Assembly (NCBI RefSeq): GCF_045679555.1
Contig: NC_092098.1
Location: 21,544,038-21,608,037 of the forward strand
Source: Salvelinus alpinus
Taxonomy: Eukaryota > Chordata > Actinopteri > Salmoniformes > Salmonidae
Direction: 5' to 3'
DNA length: 64,000 nt
Under the pieces are notes generated by a model. That model saw only the letters and a list, made by a program, of their open reading frames with translations, was not told where the DNA came from and ran no database searches. The position numbers and the translations under genes were made by a program. Of the stretch, positions 60,579 through 64,000 are shown piece by piece. The number at the start of each line of letters is the position of its first letter. Positions within the stretch are counted from its first letter, which is position 1.

Positions 60579-60719
60579 GTCAGGAATATCCTTATAGCCT
60601 CTCCCACATCAGTGTGAATGCACAAATCTGATATGGGCACATGTAAAACTGAGTGTGGACAGTCAGAAGAAGAAGAAAAATCTGAATTGTGTTCTTAGGG
60701 TGACTGTGTAAACACAGCC

Positions 60720-61413
60720 CAAATGAAGGATGAATTACAATACACTGTTCTCATTTGGGTGGGTTTTCTGCTTCTGTGTAGTAAATGTTTTAGGTATACT
60801 GTCTCTGAGCCTCTGCCTGTTGCTATGGAGGCAATGACCTGCTTCACCCAATGTAGTCGCACATTAATCAAGACACTCTATTCACAGATATTATATAGTC
60901 AGACTGTACAAAATCTTGGATCTCCTTGTAGAATAACATTTAAAGTATGAATGGATTTGTGATTTTTAATAGATGCTTGTTGTTGGAAATAGGACTGGTG
61001 AAAGTCAGAAAGCTGAAAAAGCTTGTATCTTTGGACGGGTCTATAATCTCTTATCCTTTTTCAGTTTTTGAGAAATTAAATGTCTTTACAATGTTTAGTG
61101 TCTCTGTTTTTGAGGGGTTAACTCCAGATTGTATTTCATAGACTGATTAACTTTCAAGATTATGTTGAATGAACTCATGAGTCTGTAAAAGTCTTAATGC
61201 AGAGTTGTTTAAAAAATAAAACTACATTGATCTAATCTTAAAATTGTTTGTATTACTGTGCCTTTATTCATAGTTTGAATTCATTGTTCCTCATGTTTTA
61301 CACCCAATGAAAGAATGGGCTAAGCATGTGTTGTATAATTGACCTCCAGTCTTCTATAAGGAGTTCCTACCATCATGCAGGCCTTCACTCCAACCTACAC
61401 ATTTACCAGGCTT
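60720..61413. other. Intergenic, nothing recognised
   Basis: Short open frames only, without conserved motifs. Confidence 0.4.
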
Positions 61414-61594
61414 GGGTCCCCCAAACTCTGTCCTGGGGCCCTCCCTGGGTGCATGTTTTGTTTTTTGCCCTATCACTACGCAGCTAATTCAAATAATCAA
61501 AGCTTGATGTGTTGGTGATTTGAATCAGCTGTGTAGTGCTCAGGCACAAAACTAAACGTGCACCCAGGGGTGTGCCCCAGGACAGTTTGGGAAA
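61414..61594. mobile_element. Foldback MITE
   Basis: Inverted arms: CTGTCCTGGGGCCCTCCCTG on the left against GGTGTGCCCCAGGACAG on the right, and ACTACGCAGCTAATTCAAAT against GATTTGAATCAGCTGTGTAG. The loop is short. No frame. Confidence 0.75.
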
Positions 61595-62769
61595 CAGTGC
61601 TAATCAACCATATCCCTGAAGTGAACATGTACACTCCCCCTTGTGGAATTAAAGGGAATAGACTGGTGTAAAGAACATGGTGAACTCCCTTGGTCTTGCA
61701 TGCACCAATCCAATCCATCTGTGGGAGTGAACAGGTGTACGCTCCTGGAAGAAGGGTAGAGAATCGGTATACAAGCCATGATTTTCATGAATACATCTGA
61801 CTATTCTAAAAAATGACCTGACACTATATTATGAATCAGTTTGTAGTAAGTAGTTTGTTTAGAAACTGGAGCAGAAATCTGGACATCAGGTAGGTTTCAT
61901 AAAGGTTCAAATTGGTTCATCAAAGCATTTAAAAAATGTGTTTTGTGCTAAACATGATCCCCATATCTCCCTTAAACTAGCATGCATCATTTAAAACACA
62001 ATGCTAAAAAAAAAGAAGTATACACAACTGGCCGAAACTGGCAAGAGGCTACGTGTATTTATTAATAGTATGTACAATGTATACCATCATAAAGTTGACA
62101 TAATATATTGACAAAGTCAAAGTATGAATATTGCCCCTGCTTATTTGAGAGTTGTCTCTTGATAATCCATTTTTTTCTCATCTTATGAATCTCTCATTTT
62201 ATTGATTTCATTTAGTTTAATTTCATTATTCTCTATTAATTATCCTTAAAGTGTATCTGAGGCACACAGGGAAAACATGAATAAAATAAGCGTAAAAAAA
62301 AAAAAAAATTAATACAACAAAAACATCAAAACTATCATTTACTTATGTGGGTGTACATATCTATAAAAACAGTAACTACATGATAGCATTTTGTTTGAGC
62401 CAGGAGAAACTTTAAGAATTGATGATTTATCTTGATTTTCCTTGAACAGTGTCACTGTGGAAAGTCGGTTCTCTATCTCCCTGTCTGTAGTCTCTTGAGT
62501 GTTAATGGATTCACTTATTCTCTTGCTTTTCCAGCCCATCACTCTATTCCCTCTACTGTCACTTTTTTCACCCTGTCACAGAGACACACAAATCTACTGT
62601 AGCACAGAAAATCCATTTTAGGGATATTTGGGACTTCTGAGTAAACAAACCAAAAACAGAATTGTCCAATAACTACCTCTCCCCCATTTAGCTCAAGGGA
62701 TAGTTTCTCTCAGAAATAAACATGTACTGTATATGTGTGTGTGTGTTTTAGTTTAGCAGATGTGAGGAT
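61595..62769. other. Intergenic or distal gnb2 3-prime UTR
   Basis: AT-rich with several minus-strand AATAAA hexamers; could include the distal part of the gnb2 UTR. No gene seen. Confidence 0.35.
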
Positions 62770-63135
62770 TTTATTGAATTTGGTCACGTCTTTTACGGTG
62801 GTTCCAATGACATATGGTACTCGAGTGTGTGCTGTGTACATATCAGTTGTGGGTAGTGTTGGCATTTGTTTGTAATTCTGGTGGACTCTTCCTGCATACA
62901 ATGGGATTGGTAACATGTCAAATTGCAAGTGGCGTGTGTGTCTGTGTAAACTCATACCTAATTGGCGTTATATATATATTATGTACAATGTTTCAATGTG
63001 TATGTGTACATCTTTACGTACAGTGTGAATACAGTGTGCAAACTATGTGTACCAAAATGTGAGATGTGAATACTTTGTATGATCAATAGTGTGTGTGTGT
63101 GTGTGTGTGCGTGCACGCATGGCTCAGGTAACTTG
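62770..63135 (-). other. Likely gnb2 3-prime UTR (minimum)
   Basis: Noncoding sequence follows the gnb2 stop on the - strand. A TG-rich tract (63089-63109) lies in it. The first minus-strand AATAAA is at 62775-62770; others occur near 62198 and 62058, so the UTR may be longer. Confidence 0.35.

Positions 63136-64000
<865 letters not shown>

Larger units (their letters stand above)
58832..60719. mobile_element. Palindromic element with GGCTGTGTTTACACAG ends, carrying two insertions
   Basis: The left end GGCTGTGTTTACACAG has its inverse CTGTGTAAACACAGCC at the right (about 60703-60718). Internal inverted parts match too: GGCTATACGGACACTCCTGA near 60393 against GTCAGGAATATCCTTATAGC near 60580. 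It contains a MITE (59715-59873) and a retroposon tail (60488-60578). I could not find a clear target duplication. Confidence 0.6.

Overview
The window is vertebrate nuclear DNA, very probably from a salmonid fish (Salmo, Oncorhynchus or Salvelinus type). The grounds are GT-AG introns, long AT-rich introns, many degenerate Tc1/mariner elements, tRNA-derived SINEs of the HpaI type, a dispersed 3-prime end ending in TTGATTGA repeats that I associate with the salmonid RSg-1 retroposon, and several nonautonomous hAT-like elements. No bacterial, plasmid or phage feature was seen.

Two protein-coding genes are supported. The main one fills 4191-51986 on the + strand and is complete: a misshapen-like kinase (MAP4K family) closest to MINK1. 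I could follow 32 coding exons. All have GT-AG borders and matching phases, and they add up to 3921 nt (1306 codons plus stop). The order is an STE20/GCK kinase domain (exons 1-9), a basic/acidic glutamine-rich coiled coil (exons 11-14), a proline/serine-rich linker with a 24-nt microexon and an acidic serine run (exons 15-24), and a C-terminal citron homology (CNH) domain (exons 25-32). At the right edge the last three exons of a G-protein beta subunit, closest to GNB2, lie on the - strand (63136 to beyond 64000). The two genes are convergent, with about 11 kb between their stop codons.

Region by region: 1-4190 is upstream sequence with a Tc1 relic, a 450-bp foldback element and a possible promoter. 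4248-18710 is intron 1 (14.5 kb). It holds a nest of transposons at 6558-11899 (a hAT-like element with an 8-bp target duplication, containing a palindromic Tc1 and a Sleeping Beauty-like Tc1 that itself contains a LINE fragment) and a Tc1-type element split by a LINE with a 7-bp target duplication (16585-18600). Introns 2-9 hold a hAT-like element ending 36 bp before exon 3, another composite Tc1, and a 1.55-kb minisatellite beside a Tc1 in intron 9. Intron 11 holds SINEs and nested Tc1/retroposon pieces. Intron 16 holds two Tc1 elements, one ending about 38 bp before exon 17. Intron 21 has a 37-bp minisatellite, intron 26 a LINE and a long (TG)n that reaches the exon 27 acceptor, and intron 29 a 1.3-kb hAT-like element with a perfect 8-bp duplication. 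The intergenic part (51987-63135) holds the mink1 3-prime UTR, two nested Tc1 elements and several palindromic elements.

I found no new defence or metabolic system. The unusual content is structural: nested transposons whose insertion order can be read from target duplications, mobile elements placed within 40 bp of essential splice acceptors, and minisatellites in introns of a conserved kinase gene. Family names of repeats come from memory of salmonid repeats and were not checked against a database.
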